Shown here: in pieces, positions 15,914 through 23,150 of the stretch
How positions within the stretch are numbered: the stretch's first letter is position 1
Layout: each line of letters begins with the position of its first letter
Source of the DNA: Microbacterium invictum
GTDB taxonomy: Bacteria; Actinomycetota; Actinomycetes; Actinomycetales; Microbacteriaceae
Assembly: GCF_034421375.1 (NCBI RefSeq)
Contig: NZ_CP139779.1
Coordinates: 2,976,001-3,040,000, forward strand
DNA length: 64,000 nucleotides
Direction of reading: 5' to 3'
Notes under the pieces: generated by a model
Seen by the model: the letters and a program-made list of their open reading frames with translations, nothing else
What the model was told of the DNA's origin: nothing
Databases searched by the model: none
Program-made: the position numbers and the translations under genes

Positions 15914-16825
15914 GTGACCTCCAGCCCCGCCATCCGCCCTCGCCTGCGCCTCTTCCTCGCCGTTCTCGTCGGAGCAGGTGTCATGCTGCTCGGACTCGGA
16001 GCGGCGTCGACGGCCCACGCATCGAGCACCCCCGAGGTGACGACCGCCGAGACCTCCATCGCGGTGGGCGGCACCACCGTGGTCACCGCGACAGGTCTGG
16101 GCGGACTCGAGCAGGCCTTCTTCGGCCTCGGCGACCCGTCGGCGGGAGTCTTCACCGAGAACAACGACAGCAGCTACCAGGCGCCCGTGTCGAACGGCGA
16201 GGCGACCGCGACCTTCAGTGCGCTGGCCGAGGGCACCGCCACCATCTCGGTCGGCGACGGTGAGAACGTGCTCGCGACCGTCGAGGTCACCGTCAACGCG
16301 GGCGGGGGCGGTGGAGGCGGCGCCACCATCACCGCCAGCCCGACCTCGATCGAGACCGGGGAGAGCACCACCGTGACGGCGACGGGCCTCGGCGGACTCG
16401 AGCAGGCATCCTTCGGACTGGGGGGCAGCGGGAGTGGCACCTTCGACGGCGGGGGAACGTCGGCCCAGGTGCCCGTCACGAACGGCGAGGCGACCACCAC
16501 GTTCACCGCCACCGAGGCCGGAGACCTGGTGATCGCCGTCGGTGACGGCGAGACCCCGCTCGCGTCCGTGGACGTGACGGTGACGGCCGCGCCCACCCCG
16601 ACGCCGACACCCACTCCGACGACCGCGACCCCCACTCCGACGCCAGCGCCGGCGGGCGGAGACTCCGGCCTGCTGATCGGCATCATCATCGCTCTCGTCG
16701 TGCTGATCCTCGCGATCGCGGTCACCTGGATCGTGCTGGCGCGGCGGAGCAGGAGCGCCGGGGCTGGGTCGGGAACGAGCGGACCCGGCGGGGACAGCAT
16801 GCGGATGGACGGGTCTTCGACCTAG
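15914..16825 (+). CDS. Surface-anchored two-repeat Ig-like protein
   Basis: After a signal peptide (basic RPRLR, hydrophobic LFLAVLVGAGVMLLGLG, cleavage near AHA-SS) come two copies of a ~75-residue beta-rich repeat. Both carry TVTATGLGGLEQA-like, NGEATxTF and VGDGE segments and are joined by a poly-Gly linker. A Pro/Thr repeat stalk, one membrane helix (GLLIGIIIALVVLILAIAV) and a short basic/Gly cytoplasmic tail follow, so the repeats face outwards. There is no LPxTG motif; anchoring is by the helix. The GTG at 15914 has GAGAGTGAG upstream and TACGGT further up (15869-15874); in-frame GTGs at 15890 or 15902 are alternatives. Function unknown; adhesion or surface display is a guess. Confidence 0.75.
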   Translation: MTSSPAIRPRLRLFLAVLVGAGVMLLGLGAASTAHASSTPEVTTAETSIAVGGTTVVTATGLGGLEQAFFGLGDPSAGVFTENNDSSYQAPVSNGEATATFSALAEGTATISVGDGENVLATVEVTVNAGGGGGGGATITASPTSIETGESTTVTATGLGGLEQASFGLGGSGSGTFDGGGTSAQVPVTNGEATTTFTATEAGDLVIAVGDGETPLASVDVTVTAAPTPTPTPTPTTATPTPTPAPAGGDSGLLIGIIIALVVLILAIAVTWIVLARRSRSAGAGSGTSGPGGDSMRMDGSST

Positions 16826-18282
16826 ACGGGCTGCCACTCCAGGCCGCCTCCGCGCACGCGCGCCGACGTCGATACCGCTCCGTGGGCGTGTCCCGCCGCG
16901 ACGATCTGATCCGCACGCACCAGGAACCACTCGAAGCCCACCCCCACCGAGACGTGGATGCGCGGCATCCGGATGCGGCGCGCCACCGTCATCTGGGTGG
17001 TCTCGGCTGTCCCGTCGCCGATGACGAGCACGGCGGTCGCTGCCGTCAGTCCTTCGAGCGCGAGTGCGACGGCGAGGGGCGGGCGACCGTCCGCGCCCGG
17101 GGTCGTGATGCGTGCCGAGAAGGCGAGGAGCTGGTCAGCCAGAGACCCCGCGCGAGCGTCCACGCCGACGAGCGCCGAGCGGAGGGACTCGAGCCTGGCA
17201 CGCTCATCGGGCTCGCCGGCCTGGGTGTCAGCGCGTGGCGTGTCGCCGTCCGCTTCCGCCGCGGAGCCGGTCACCCGGGACGTGAGCTGGGCGATCAGGA
17301 CGGGCACCTGCGCGCGCTCGGCGGCGAGAGTGGCGAGGATGCCGCGGAGGGCGCCGAGGTGGGCCACGATCTCGGATGCCTCGGACGGCAAGGCCATGGA
17401 TTCATGACGGACCTTCGGCATGACACTGGTGATTGATGTGACGCCGTCGGTTCGCGTGACGCCGTCGGAGGGTTCGGCGTTGTCGTCGGGCGCGAGGATC
17501 GCTGCAATCACCGACCCGTGCACCACGAGAGCAGGGACCGTGCTGGTGGCGAGCCGCGCCGACACCTCGACCTCAGCGAGGCGGGCAAGCTGATCGACCG
17601 TCGCTCCGGCCGCCGCCGCGACGACGAGAGCGCCGTCCAGCGGCGTCAGAGACCTCGTGTCGATGGGCATGTCACGCGTGGTCGCGAGGGCATCGGCGAC
17701 CTCATTGAGAGCCACGGTGAGCTCTGCCGTCACGGCGGGCAGCTCCGCGGCGAAGTAAGAGGTCTCCGCCGCGATCTGGTCGCGAAGCGCGATGTCGGCG
17801 ATGAGCGACCTGGTCGAGGTGACGAGAACGGTCGGCTCGGCAACGCCCGTGAGCGCAGTCCGAATTGCGGATGCCGCGTGCGCGGCCGCACGCGCCAGAG
17901 CCGCATGCGTGAACTCCGCCCCACGGATCGCGGCGCCGTCGGCATAGGTGACCGTGTTCTTCGCGACGGCGGAGAGGTCGGGGACGGCTCCCGTGACCGA
18001 GGCGGTGAGCTTCTCGCGCTCGAGGATCCGCTGATCGCTCGCTGCCTTATCGTTCGCCAGCCGTTGCGCGTCGGTCTCGAGACGGGTCTTCTCGAGCGTC
18101 GTCGCCGCGGCGGCGCGTGCCGCTTCGTTCTGCAGCAGAACCGTCTGCGCGTCCGCGAGCGTCTTCTGCGTCGTCGCGAGCGTCGCCGCCGCATCCGCCC
18201 GGGTCTTCTCGGCGGTGGCCAGAGTACTCAGCGCCGCAGCGATCGCCTCGAGCTGCGCGCCGGCGTCGTCTGGTGTCGTCAT
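16822..18282 (-). CDS. Large Ala-rich protein with N-terminal coiled coil, function unknown
   Basis: I do not recognise this 486-residue protein. Residues ~1-95 are a predicted coiled coil built of Ala, Thr, Lys and Asp heptads (TLATAEKTRADAAATLATTQ and LADAQTVLLQNEAARAAAAT). The middle is a long run of Ala/Thr/Val-rich helices with little charge. A second helical pair (~300-345) precedes an acidic linker, and the C-terminal ~110 residues are more globular (ATAVLVIGDGTAE, then MPRIHVSVGVGFEWFLVRAD). There is no signal peptide or membrane helix. Its stop overlaps that of the convergent surface protein within CTAG. The stepwise repeats of LATAEKT/LATTQKT suggest internal duplication in the coiled coil. 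It could be a structural or scaffold protein. Confidence 0.7.
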   Translation of the reverse strand: MTTPDDAGAQLEAIAAALSTLATAEKTRADAAATLATTQKTLADAQTVLLQNEAARAAAATTLEKTRLETDAQRLANDKAASDQRILEREKLTASVTGAVPDLSAVAKNTVTYADGAAIRGAEFTHAALARAAAHAASAIRTALTGVAEPTVLVTSTRSLIADIALRDQIAAETSYFAAELPAVTAELTVALNEVADALATTRDMPIDTRSLTPLDGALVVAAAAGATVDQLARLAEVEVSARLATSTVPALVVHGSVIAAILAPDDNAEPSDGVTRTDGVTSITSVMPKVRHESMALPSEASEIVAHLGALRGILATLAAERAQVPVLIAQLTSRVTGSAAEADGDTPRADTQAGEPDERARLESLRSALVGVDARAGSLADQLLAFSARITTPGADGRPPLAVALALEGLTAATAVLVIGDGTAETTQMTVARRIRMPRIHVSVGVGFEWFLVRADQIVAAGHAHGAVSTSARVRGGGLEWQPV

Positions 18283-18371
18283 GCGCCTACCCCCAGCATC
18301 CGCCCTATCACGACCGGCTCCGTCACGACCGATGCGAGGACTCTAGTGCCGACGCCCGGCGGGGCGCCATC

Positions 18372-18710
18372 ATGGGGATCGTGGCGGGTGGCGACGATGA
18401 CGAGACGAGCGGAGCGGAGCGGTGGCTCGTCATCGACGGCCGGCGCTGGCGGCGCACCGACCCGGCACTGCCGCCCGACGTCGTCAGCGCGCTGACCTCG
18501 CACCTCGGCCGCGCGCGTTCGGCCGTGCGCACGGCGCGACGCCCAGGCGCTGACCCCGACGCCCTTGCCGATGCGCGCGCCCGGGTCGATCTCGCCAAAC
18601 ACGGACTCGGCGAGCGCGGCCCGTACTGGTGGGACCGCCCCGTAGGGGAACGCCGCGACGCAGCGCTCAGCGCCCTGGCTGAGCTCGAGGCGCTGACGAA
18701 CCACCGGTGA
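18372..18710 (+). CDS. Small conserved actinobacterial protein, function unknown
   Basis: The 112 residues start with an acidic GGDDDETSGAERW segment, then WLVIDGRRWRRTDPALPP and a helical hairpin with LGRARSAVRTARRPGADPDA and ARVDLAKHGLGERGPYWWDR. Similar short proteins with the W-x-V-x-D-G-R-x-W-R motif are widespread in actinobacteria and are sometimes labelled biopolymer transporter Tol, a name the sequence does not justify. No membrane helix is seen. The ATG at 18372 gives the usual N-terminus, although no good ribosome site was found. Its last 44 bp overlap the 3' end of the convergent permease gene. Confidence 0.7.
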   Translation: MGIVAGGDDDETSGAERWLVIDGRRWRRTDPALPPDVVSALTSHLGRARSAVRTARRPGADPDALADARARVDLAKHGLGERGPYWWDRPVGERRDAALSALAELEALTNHR

Positions 18711-19665
18711 CCGGCGTGAGCGCGGGCACGACGCGCAGGAACACGACCAACCCGACGAGCTCGACGAGCGTCTGGGTGACCACGGCCAGGGGGGCGATCG
18801 CGAACGCCGGCGGCAGCGCGAGCGCGAGGGGCAGCACCACGAGCGAGTTGCGCGTGGCGCCGCTGAACACGAGCGCGCGCGTCTCGGGGACCGGCAGCCG
18901 CGCGAGGCGCCCGGCGCCGAGTCCGACGACGAGCATGACCGCGAGGAACGCGACGTAGATCGGCACGACCCGCGCGAGCGCGGCGGCTTGGCCGCCGACA
19001 TCCGCGATCTGCGACGCAACCACGACGGCGAGCGTCGCCATCATCAGCGGCACCATCGCGGCCGCGAAGAGGCGCTCGATCCGCCTGCCGATGCGATGCC
19101 GGCGCGCCAGGGCTTGCACGAGCGCCGCCGCGCCGAGCGGCAGGACGATGAGCCAGAGGAGGGCCTCGGCGAACGGGGCGAGGTCGATCTCGGCGACCAC
19201 CGTGCCGCCGGCGAACAGCCACAGGTAGGCGGGGAGCAGCACGATCTGCGCGAGCATCAGCAGCGGCGTCGCGGCGAGGAGGCGCGCGCGGGCGCCGCCG
19301 GCGAGTCCGGTGAAGACGATGACGTAGTCGACGCAGGGCGTGAGGAGCACGAGCAGCACGCCGAGGAGGAGGCCGGGGTCGTCGGACACGAGCCGCGACA
19401 GACCGAACGCGACGGCCGGGACGACGAGGAAGTTGACGGCGAGCACCGTGCCGAGGAACCGGATGTCGCGGAACGCCCGCCCCACCTCGATCAACGGGAT
19501 GCCGAGGAACGTCGCGAACAGCAGCAGAGCGAGCACCGGCGTCGTGGCGAACCTCAGCGCTGCGCCCGCGCCAGGGATCGCGACCCCGACGACGACCCCG
19601 AACGCGATCGCGGCGACGTACAGCCAGACCCCATGCCGGTCCCACCACGCGGCTGCCGACGTCAC
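18667..19665 (-). CDS. BASS/ACR3-like permease (bile acid:sodium symporter or arsenical resistance type)
   Basis: The 332-residue protein has about ten membrane helices in the bile/arsenite/riboflavin transporter fold. The two diagnostic unwound motifs are TPCVDYVIVFTGLAGG in the first half and SGATRNSLVVLPLALALPP in the second, which fit the cross-over helices of ACR3 and BASS carriers. It lacks the Cys of ACR3 arsenite pumps in the usual P-C-x-x-M-V-x-x-W form, so arsenite efflux is possible but unproven; organic-anion:sodium symport is the alternative. No arsR or arsC is nearby. TAGGCT lies 6 nt before the GTG, indicating a leaderless start. Confidence 0.78.
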   Translation of the reverse strand: MTSAAAWWDRHGVWLYVAAIAFGVVVGVAIPGAGAALRFATTPVLALLLFATFLGIPLIEVGRAFRDIRFLGTVLAVNFLVVPAVAFGLSRLVSDDPGLLLGVLLVLLTPCVDYVIVFTGLAGGARARLLAATPLLMLAQIVLLPAYLWLFAGGTVVAEIDLAPFAEALLWLIVLPLGAAALVQALARRHRIGRRIERLFAAAMVPLMMATLAVVVASQIADVGGQAAALARVVPIYVAFLAVMLVVGLGAGRLARLPVPETRALVFSGATRNSLVVLPLALALPPAFAIAPLAVVTQTLVELVGLVVFLRVVPALTPVTGGSSAPRAQPGR

Positions 19666-19699
19666 GGGCCCAGCCTAGGGACCCGGGCGCTCCCGGAAC

Positions 19700-21175
19700 T
19701 CAGGTGCCGCAGTAGGTGACGTAGGGGCCGAAGGCCTCGGGCGCTGGTTGCTCGTAGCGGGTCAGCCCGGGTCGAGCGGTGAAAGGGGCACGGATGACGC
19801 CGACGAGCTCGTCCAGCGGGGCCAGGTCACCGTCATCGGATGCCGCGGCGAGCGCCTCTTCGACGAGGTGGTTGCGCGGGATGTACAGCGGATTGACCCG
19901 GTCCATAAGGTCGGGGTCGGGATCGAGCGCCAGCCATCGCGCGACCCAGAGGTCGAAGGGCGCCGGGTCGGCGAAGAGCGCCCGCGCGGGGTCGCGATCA
20001 CCGCGCGCCGCTGTCGCGAGGCGCCGGAAGAACGACGTGTAGTCGACCCGCGCCATCGCCAGCATGTCGAACATGTCGTTCACGAGCGCGGCGGTCTGCT
20101 CGTCGTCGGGCGTGCCGCCGAGTTTGGCGTGCATGCCCTCGGCCCAGGCGGCGTTGTAGGTCTCGCGGTAGGCGGCGAGCGACTGCTGCGCGGCCGCGAC
20201 AGCGTCATCCATGTTCGCGGGATCCGCGCCCTCGGCCAGCAGCGGCAGGAGGGCCTCGGCGAACCGCGCGAGGTTCCACTCGCCGATCGCGGGCTGCGCC
20301 CCGTAGGCATAGCGGCCCTGCTGATCGATGGAGCTGAAGACGGCGCCGACGTCGAAGGTGTCGAGAAAGGCGCAGGGGCCGTAGTCGATCGTCTCGCCCG
20401 AGATGGTCGCGTTGTCGGTGTTCATCACGCCGTGGACGAACCCGACGAGCATCCACCGGGCGATGAGGCGAGCCTGGGCGTCGATGACCGCGTCGAGGAG
20501 CGCGAGCGCGCGGTTCTCGGCGCCGGCGGCGTGCGGATAGTGGCGCGCGATGGCGTGGTCGACGAGGCGCTCGAGGAGGGCGATGTCGCCGGAGGCACGG
20601 GCGAGCACGAACGTGCCGACCCGCAGGTGGCTCGCGGCGACGCGGGCGAGCACCGCACCCGGCAGGTCGCTCTCGCGCCGCACGATGCGTCCGGTCGCGA
20701 CGACGGCGAGCGCGCGTGTCGTCGGGATGCCGAGGGCGTGCATGGCCTCGCTGACGACGTATTCGCGGAGCATCGGGCCCACCGCGGCGAGCCCGTCGCC
20801 GCCTCGGGAGAAGGGCGTGGGACCCGAGCCCTTGAGATGGATGTCGCGAAGCGCGCCCTCTCGGTCGGCGACCTCGCCGAGCAGGAGGGCCCGGCCGTCG
20901 CCGAGCCGCGGGTTGAATGCGCCGAACTGGTGACCCGCGTACGCCTGGGCGACCGGGCGGGCGCCGCCGGGAACGGCGGTGCCGGCGAGGAACGCGACCC
21001 CTTCGGGGGTGCGGAGAAAGGCGGGGTCGAGGCCGAGGTCGGCGGCGAGCGCGTCGTTCAGCGCGAGGAGGCGCGGCGCCGGCGGCTCGACCGCGCGCCA
21101 CTCGACGGCGAGCTCGGGCAGCTCGTCGGCGAAGCGGTGCGAGAGAGTGATCTCTGCGGCGGCCGTGGGAGTCAT
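19700..21175 (-). CDS. selO: Protein adenylyltransferase SelO (YdiU/UPF0061)
   Basis: SelO is a pseudokinase that transfers AMP from ATP to Ser/Thr/Tyr of target proteins, linked to the redox-stress response. The 491 residues are of family length and contain [20 protein letters not shown], the nucleotide-binding Lys in [16 protein letters not shown], the Arg-rich [20 protein letters not shown] block and the metal/catalytic segment [20 protein letters not shown]. The C-terminus ends TYCGT, where eukaryotic forms carry selenocysteine; a single Cys remains here. The ATG at 21175 has TACCCT 6 nt upstream, so it is probably leaderless. The 3' neighbour is the BASS permease, 34 bp away on the same strand. 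Confidence 0.95.
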   Translation of the reverse strand: MTPTAAAEITLSHRFADELPELAVEWRAVEPPAPRLLALNDALAADLGLDPAFLRTPEGVAFLAGTAVPGGARPVAQAYAGHQFGAFNPRLGDGRALLLGEVADREGALRDIHLKGSGPTPFSRGGDGLAAVGPMLREYVVSEAMHALGIPTTRALAVVATGRIVRRESDLPGAVLARVAASHLRVGTFVLARASGDIALLERLVDHAIARHYPHAAGAENRALALLDAVIDAQARLIARWMLVGFVHGVMNTDNATISGETIDYGPCAFLDTFDVGAVFSSIDQQGRYAYGAQPAIGEWNLARFAEALLPLLAEGADPANMDDAVAAAQQSLAAYRETYNAAWAEGMHAKLGGTPDDEQTAALVNDMFDMLAMARVDYTSFFRRLATAARGDRDPARALFADPAPFDLWVARWLALDPDPDLMDRVNPLYIPRNHLVEEALAAASDDGDLAPLDELVGVIRAPFTARPGLTRYEQPAPEAFGPYVTYCGT

Positions 21176-21231
21176 GAGGCGAGGGTACGTCGGATCGCGG
21201 GCCCGTGGGGCCGCGTCGCGCCGGCGCCGGT

Positions 21232-21299
21232 GTCACGAGCGTCACGAGCGTCACGAGCGTCACGAGCGTCACGAGCGTCACGAGCGTCACGAGCGTCAC
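21232..21299. repeat. Tandem 9-bp repeat, seven and a half copies of GTCACGAGC
   Basis: Seven perfect head-to-tail copies of GTCACGAGC run from 21232 to 21294, and a partial eighth (GTCAC) follows. The array lies 56 bp upstream of the selO start, in non-coding DNA, and its last unit merges into the left arm of the inverted repeat at 21295-21361. A length divisible by 3 is not meaningful here because no gene covers it. Copy number is likely to vary by slippage. Confidence 0.9.
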
Positions 21300-21361
21300 A
21301 GAATCGCGCCGAACTCACATCGACGCGTCGCGACTCTGCGAAGACGCGGGGATTCTGTGAC
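21295..21361. repeat. 67-bp element with perfect 11-bp inverted termini
   Basis: GTCACAGAATC at 21295-21305 and its exact complement GATTCTGTGAC at 21351-21361 bound a 45-bp interior with a small palindrome CGACGCGTCG. The right arm lies 21 bp past the stop of the minus-strand gene at 21383, so it could act as a terminator, or it could be a small non-autonomous mobile or REP-like element. The left arm grows out of the tandem repeat. Confidence 0.65.
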
Positions 21362-21382
21362 GGAGACGAGCGTGGGTGCTGC

Positions 21383-21862
21383 TCACGCTCCTGGGGTCGG
21401 GGTGAAGTCGGGCGAGAAGCCCTCGGCCTCGCACGCCTCGACAGGCCGGTGCACGGCGACCGCCCGCTCGGAGACGACCCGGAACGGGATCTCGATCCCG
21501 TAGACGTCGAAGCTGATCATGCCCGAGGTGCAGTCCAGCAGGGTGTCGATCACCAGCCCGTCGTTGCGGAAGCCCTCTTCCGTGACGCCGCCTGCCGTCC
21601 AATCGATGGGGGTACCGGTCCAGCCGGTGTACGGCGCTTCGTAGCCGCCGCTGGTTCGGTCGAAGTTCGTGAAGTCGATGATGCCGCCGGTGATGACCGC
21701 GCCGGTCGCGACCACACCGATCACGGCGAAGCCGCTGACGAACGCGCGGCCGACGCGGCGGATGCGGGAGCGGCGGCGGGGAACGGCGCCGGACGCGACA
21801 AAGGCTGCGTCGTCCGCGGTCGCGGCCGAGGAGGTCGTGGGCAAGGGGGTCATGACGTTCAT
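21383..21862 (-). CDS. Secreted or membrane-anchored protein of unknown function
   Basis: The 159-residue protein has a basic RRRSRIRRVGRAF segment followed by one hydrophobic helix (residues ~42-62, VSGFAVIGVVATGAVITGGI), then ~95 residues predicted outside the cell with two Cys (LLDCTSG and VEACEAEG) that could form a disulphide. No family was recognised. The ATG at 21862 has GAAAGGA at good spacing. The gene is divergent from a MarR regulator, with two TTGC-N5-GCAA dyads between, so it is the likely regulated target. A terminator-like inverted repeat follows it. Confidence 0.7.
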   Translation of the reverse strand: MNVMTPLPTTSSAATADDAAFVASGAVPRRRSRIRRVGRAFVSGFAVIGVVATGAVITGGIIDFTNFDRTSGGYEAPYTGWTGTPIDWTAGGVTEEGFRNDGLVIDTLLDCTSGMISFDVYGIEIPFRVVSERAVAVHRPVEACEAEGFSPDFTPTPGA

Positions 21863-21890
21863 GTCGGCATCCTTTCGAGGGTGATTTTAT

Positions 21891-21947
21891 TTGCAGTCCG
21901 CAATGTTTGCGTACCAGAAGTGTGTCATATGTGTTTGCAACTTGCAA
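21891..21947. promoter_or_regulatory. Paired MarR-type operators TTGC-N5-GCAA
   Basis: Two 13-bp dyads of the same form, TTGCAGTCCGCAA (21891-21903) and TTGCAACTTGCAA (21935-21947), lie 44 bp apart in an AT-rich island between the secreted-protein gene and the MarR gene. One sits near each divergent promoter, as expected for autoregulation plus control of the neighbour. Confidence 0.6.
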
Positions 21948-21976
21948 TAGTCTCGAATCAGAAATAGATTGGTGGC

Positions 21977-22432
21977 GTGACGCGAACCACCCGAGCCCAG
22001 GAGGATGTCGTGACCCAGTGGGGCGAGGTGGTCGAAGGATTCAGCCGCGTGTTCCAGCTCCTGACCGACGATGTCGAAGCCGAGATCGGGGTACCGGTAC
22101 GACAGTGGGAAGTGCTCGTCCGGCTCGACCAGAACGAGACCGGCACCCTGTCGACGGGCGAACTAGGCACGCTGCTGAGCTACCCGCCGAGCCGGATCAC
22201 TCGGCTGGTCGACGCGATGGTCACCCGAGGGCTCGTCGAACGCACCGTCGCGCAGCACGATCGTCGCGTCGTGATGGTGACCGCGACCGACACCGGGCGC
22301 GACGCGCTGCAGCGGGGGCTCGCCGTGCACCGCCGCGGTCTGGATGAGTACGTCATCCGCGCTCTCGGCGCGGATGGGCTGCGCCGCCTCGCGCGCGACG
22401 CGCGCACCCTCGGCGACGCCAATCGCAGCTAG
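21977..22432 (+). CDS. MarR-family transcriptional regulator
   Basis: The 151-residue winged-HTH protein has VPVRQWEVLVRLDQNETGTL, the recognition helix region LGTLLSYPPSRITRLVDAMV and the wing RTVAQHDRRVVMVTATDTG, all in MarR order. The GTG at 21977 is preceded by TAGATT with 6 nt in between, a leaderless arrangement, and no ribosome site is seen. The two dyads just upstream are probable binding sites that would also control the divergent secreted protein. The ligand is unknown. It is convergent with, and only 3 bp from, the next TetR gene. Confidence 0.9.
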   Translation: MTRTTRAQEDVVTQWGEVVEGFSRVFQLLTDDVEAEIGVPVRQWEVLVRLDQNETGTLSTGELGTLLSYPPSRITRLVDAMVTRGLVERTVAQHDRRVVMVTATDTGRDALQRGLAVHRRGLDEYVIRALGADGLRRLARDARTLGDANRS

Positions 22433-22435
22433 GGG

Positions 22436-23122
22436 TCACCCCGGCGGGCGGGCCGAGGCGATGAGCATCGTCAGGCCCATCTCGAAAGCGCGCGTGGCAA
22501 TCGGGTCATCCGGGTCCTCGTCGTCGAGGGTCGCGAACGCGGCCGCGAAGGTGGGGAACCGCTCCTCCTGACCACGGGGATCGAACACCACCGTCGGGCC
22601 CGACATGTCCAGCACGCTGCCGAGGATGAACGACTCGAACGCGGTGAGGAGGGGCAGGATGTCGCGGTCGACCCACCCCACCGCGCGTGCCGCCACCGCG
22701 AAGTCCTCATACTCGGCCAGCAGCACCGGTGCGGACGCGGGATGGGTCATCAGGAGCGGTACCGCGCGGGGATGATCCGCGAACGCCCGCCGGTAGGAGC
22801 GCGCCCACTCGCGCAACCCGTCCTCCCACTCCAGGGTGCGCAGCGGCTCGGAGTCGATCCGGGCGGACACCAGAGAGCGGACGTCCTCGATCATCGCCGC
22901 GAGGTTCGGCACGTGGTTGTAGAGCGAGGTGGGGTTCACCCCGAGCTTCGTCGCCACCCGCCGGATGCTTGCACCCTCGGCGCCGTACCGATCCACGAGG
23001 GCGAGCGCCGTCGTCGCGATGAGCTCGCGACTGAGCAGGGGCCGGGGCGGTCGGGCGATGACGGACTCCTCGAGGTCTGTGCTGAGCCTACGCGGCAGGT
23101 GTCGGACGAAGGGGTGGCGCAA
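22436..23122 (-). CDS. TetR-family transcriptional regulator
   Basis: The N-terminal HTH (LLSRELIATTALALVDRYGA, IRRVATKLGVNPTSLYNHVP) and the TetR_C-type ligand domain (DHPRAVPLLMTHPASAPVLL, FESFILGSVLDMSG) are clear within the 228 residues. The only suitable in-frame start upstream of the HTH is TTG at 23122. That choice is supported by a TATGTT -10 box in the adjacent palindrome 5 nt upstream, which implies a leaderless transcript, though a somewhat shorter N-terminus remains possible. The palindrome also contains the -10 of the divergent amidase operon, so this regulator very probably represses itself and that operon. Confidence 0.87.
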   Translation of the reverse strand: MRHPFVRHLPRRLSTDLEESVIARPPRPLLSRELIATTALALVDRYGAEGASIRRVATKLGVNPTSLYNHVPNLAAMIEDVRSLVSARIDSEPLRTLEWEDGLREWARSYRRAFADHPRAVPLLMTHPASAPVLLAEYEDFAVAARAVGWVDRDILPLLTAFESFILGSVLDMSGPTVVFDPRGQEERFPTFAAAFATLDDEDPDDPIATRAFEMGLTMLIASARPPG

Positions 23123-23126
23123 AGAA

Positions 23127-23145
23127 AAACATACGGTGTATGTTT
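23127..23145. promoter_or_regulatory. Palindromic TetR operator carrying both divergent -10 boxes
   Basis: AAACATAC-GGT-GTATGTTT is a perfect 8-bp-arm dyad filling most of the 28-bp gap between the TetR and amidase genes. Each arm contains TATGTT read outwards: 6 nt before the amidase ATG on the plus strand and 5 nt before the TetR TTG on the minus strand. Binding would block both leaderless promoters at once. Confidence 0.7.
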
Positions 23146-23150
23146 ACGCC

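Noticed and set aside
21232..21299. CRISPR array
   Set aside because: The units are 9 bp, directly adjacent without spacers, and no cas genes are present.
19748..21967. 739-codon frame opposite selO
   Set aside because: It spans selO in antisense and runs through the tandem repeat and a MarR promoter region; no recognisable protein features.
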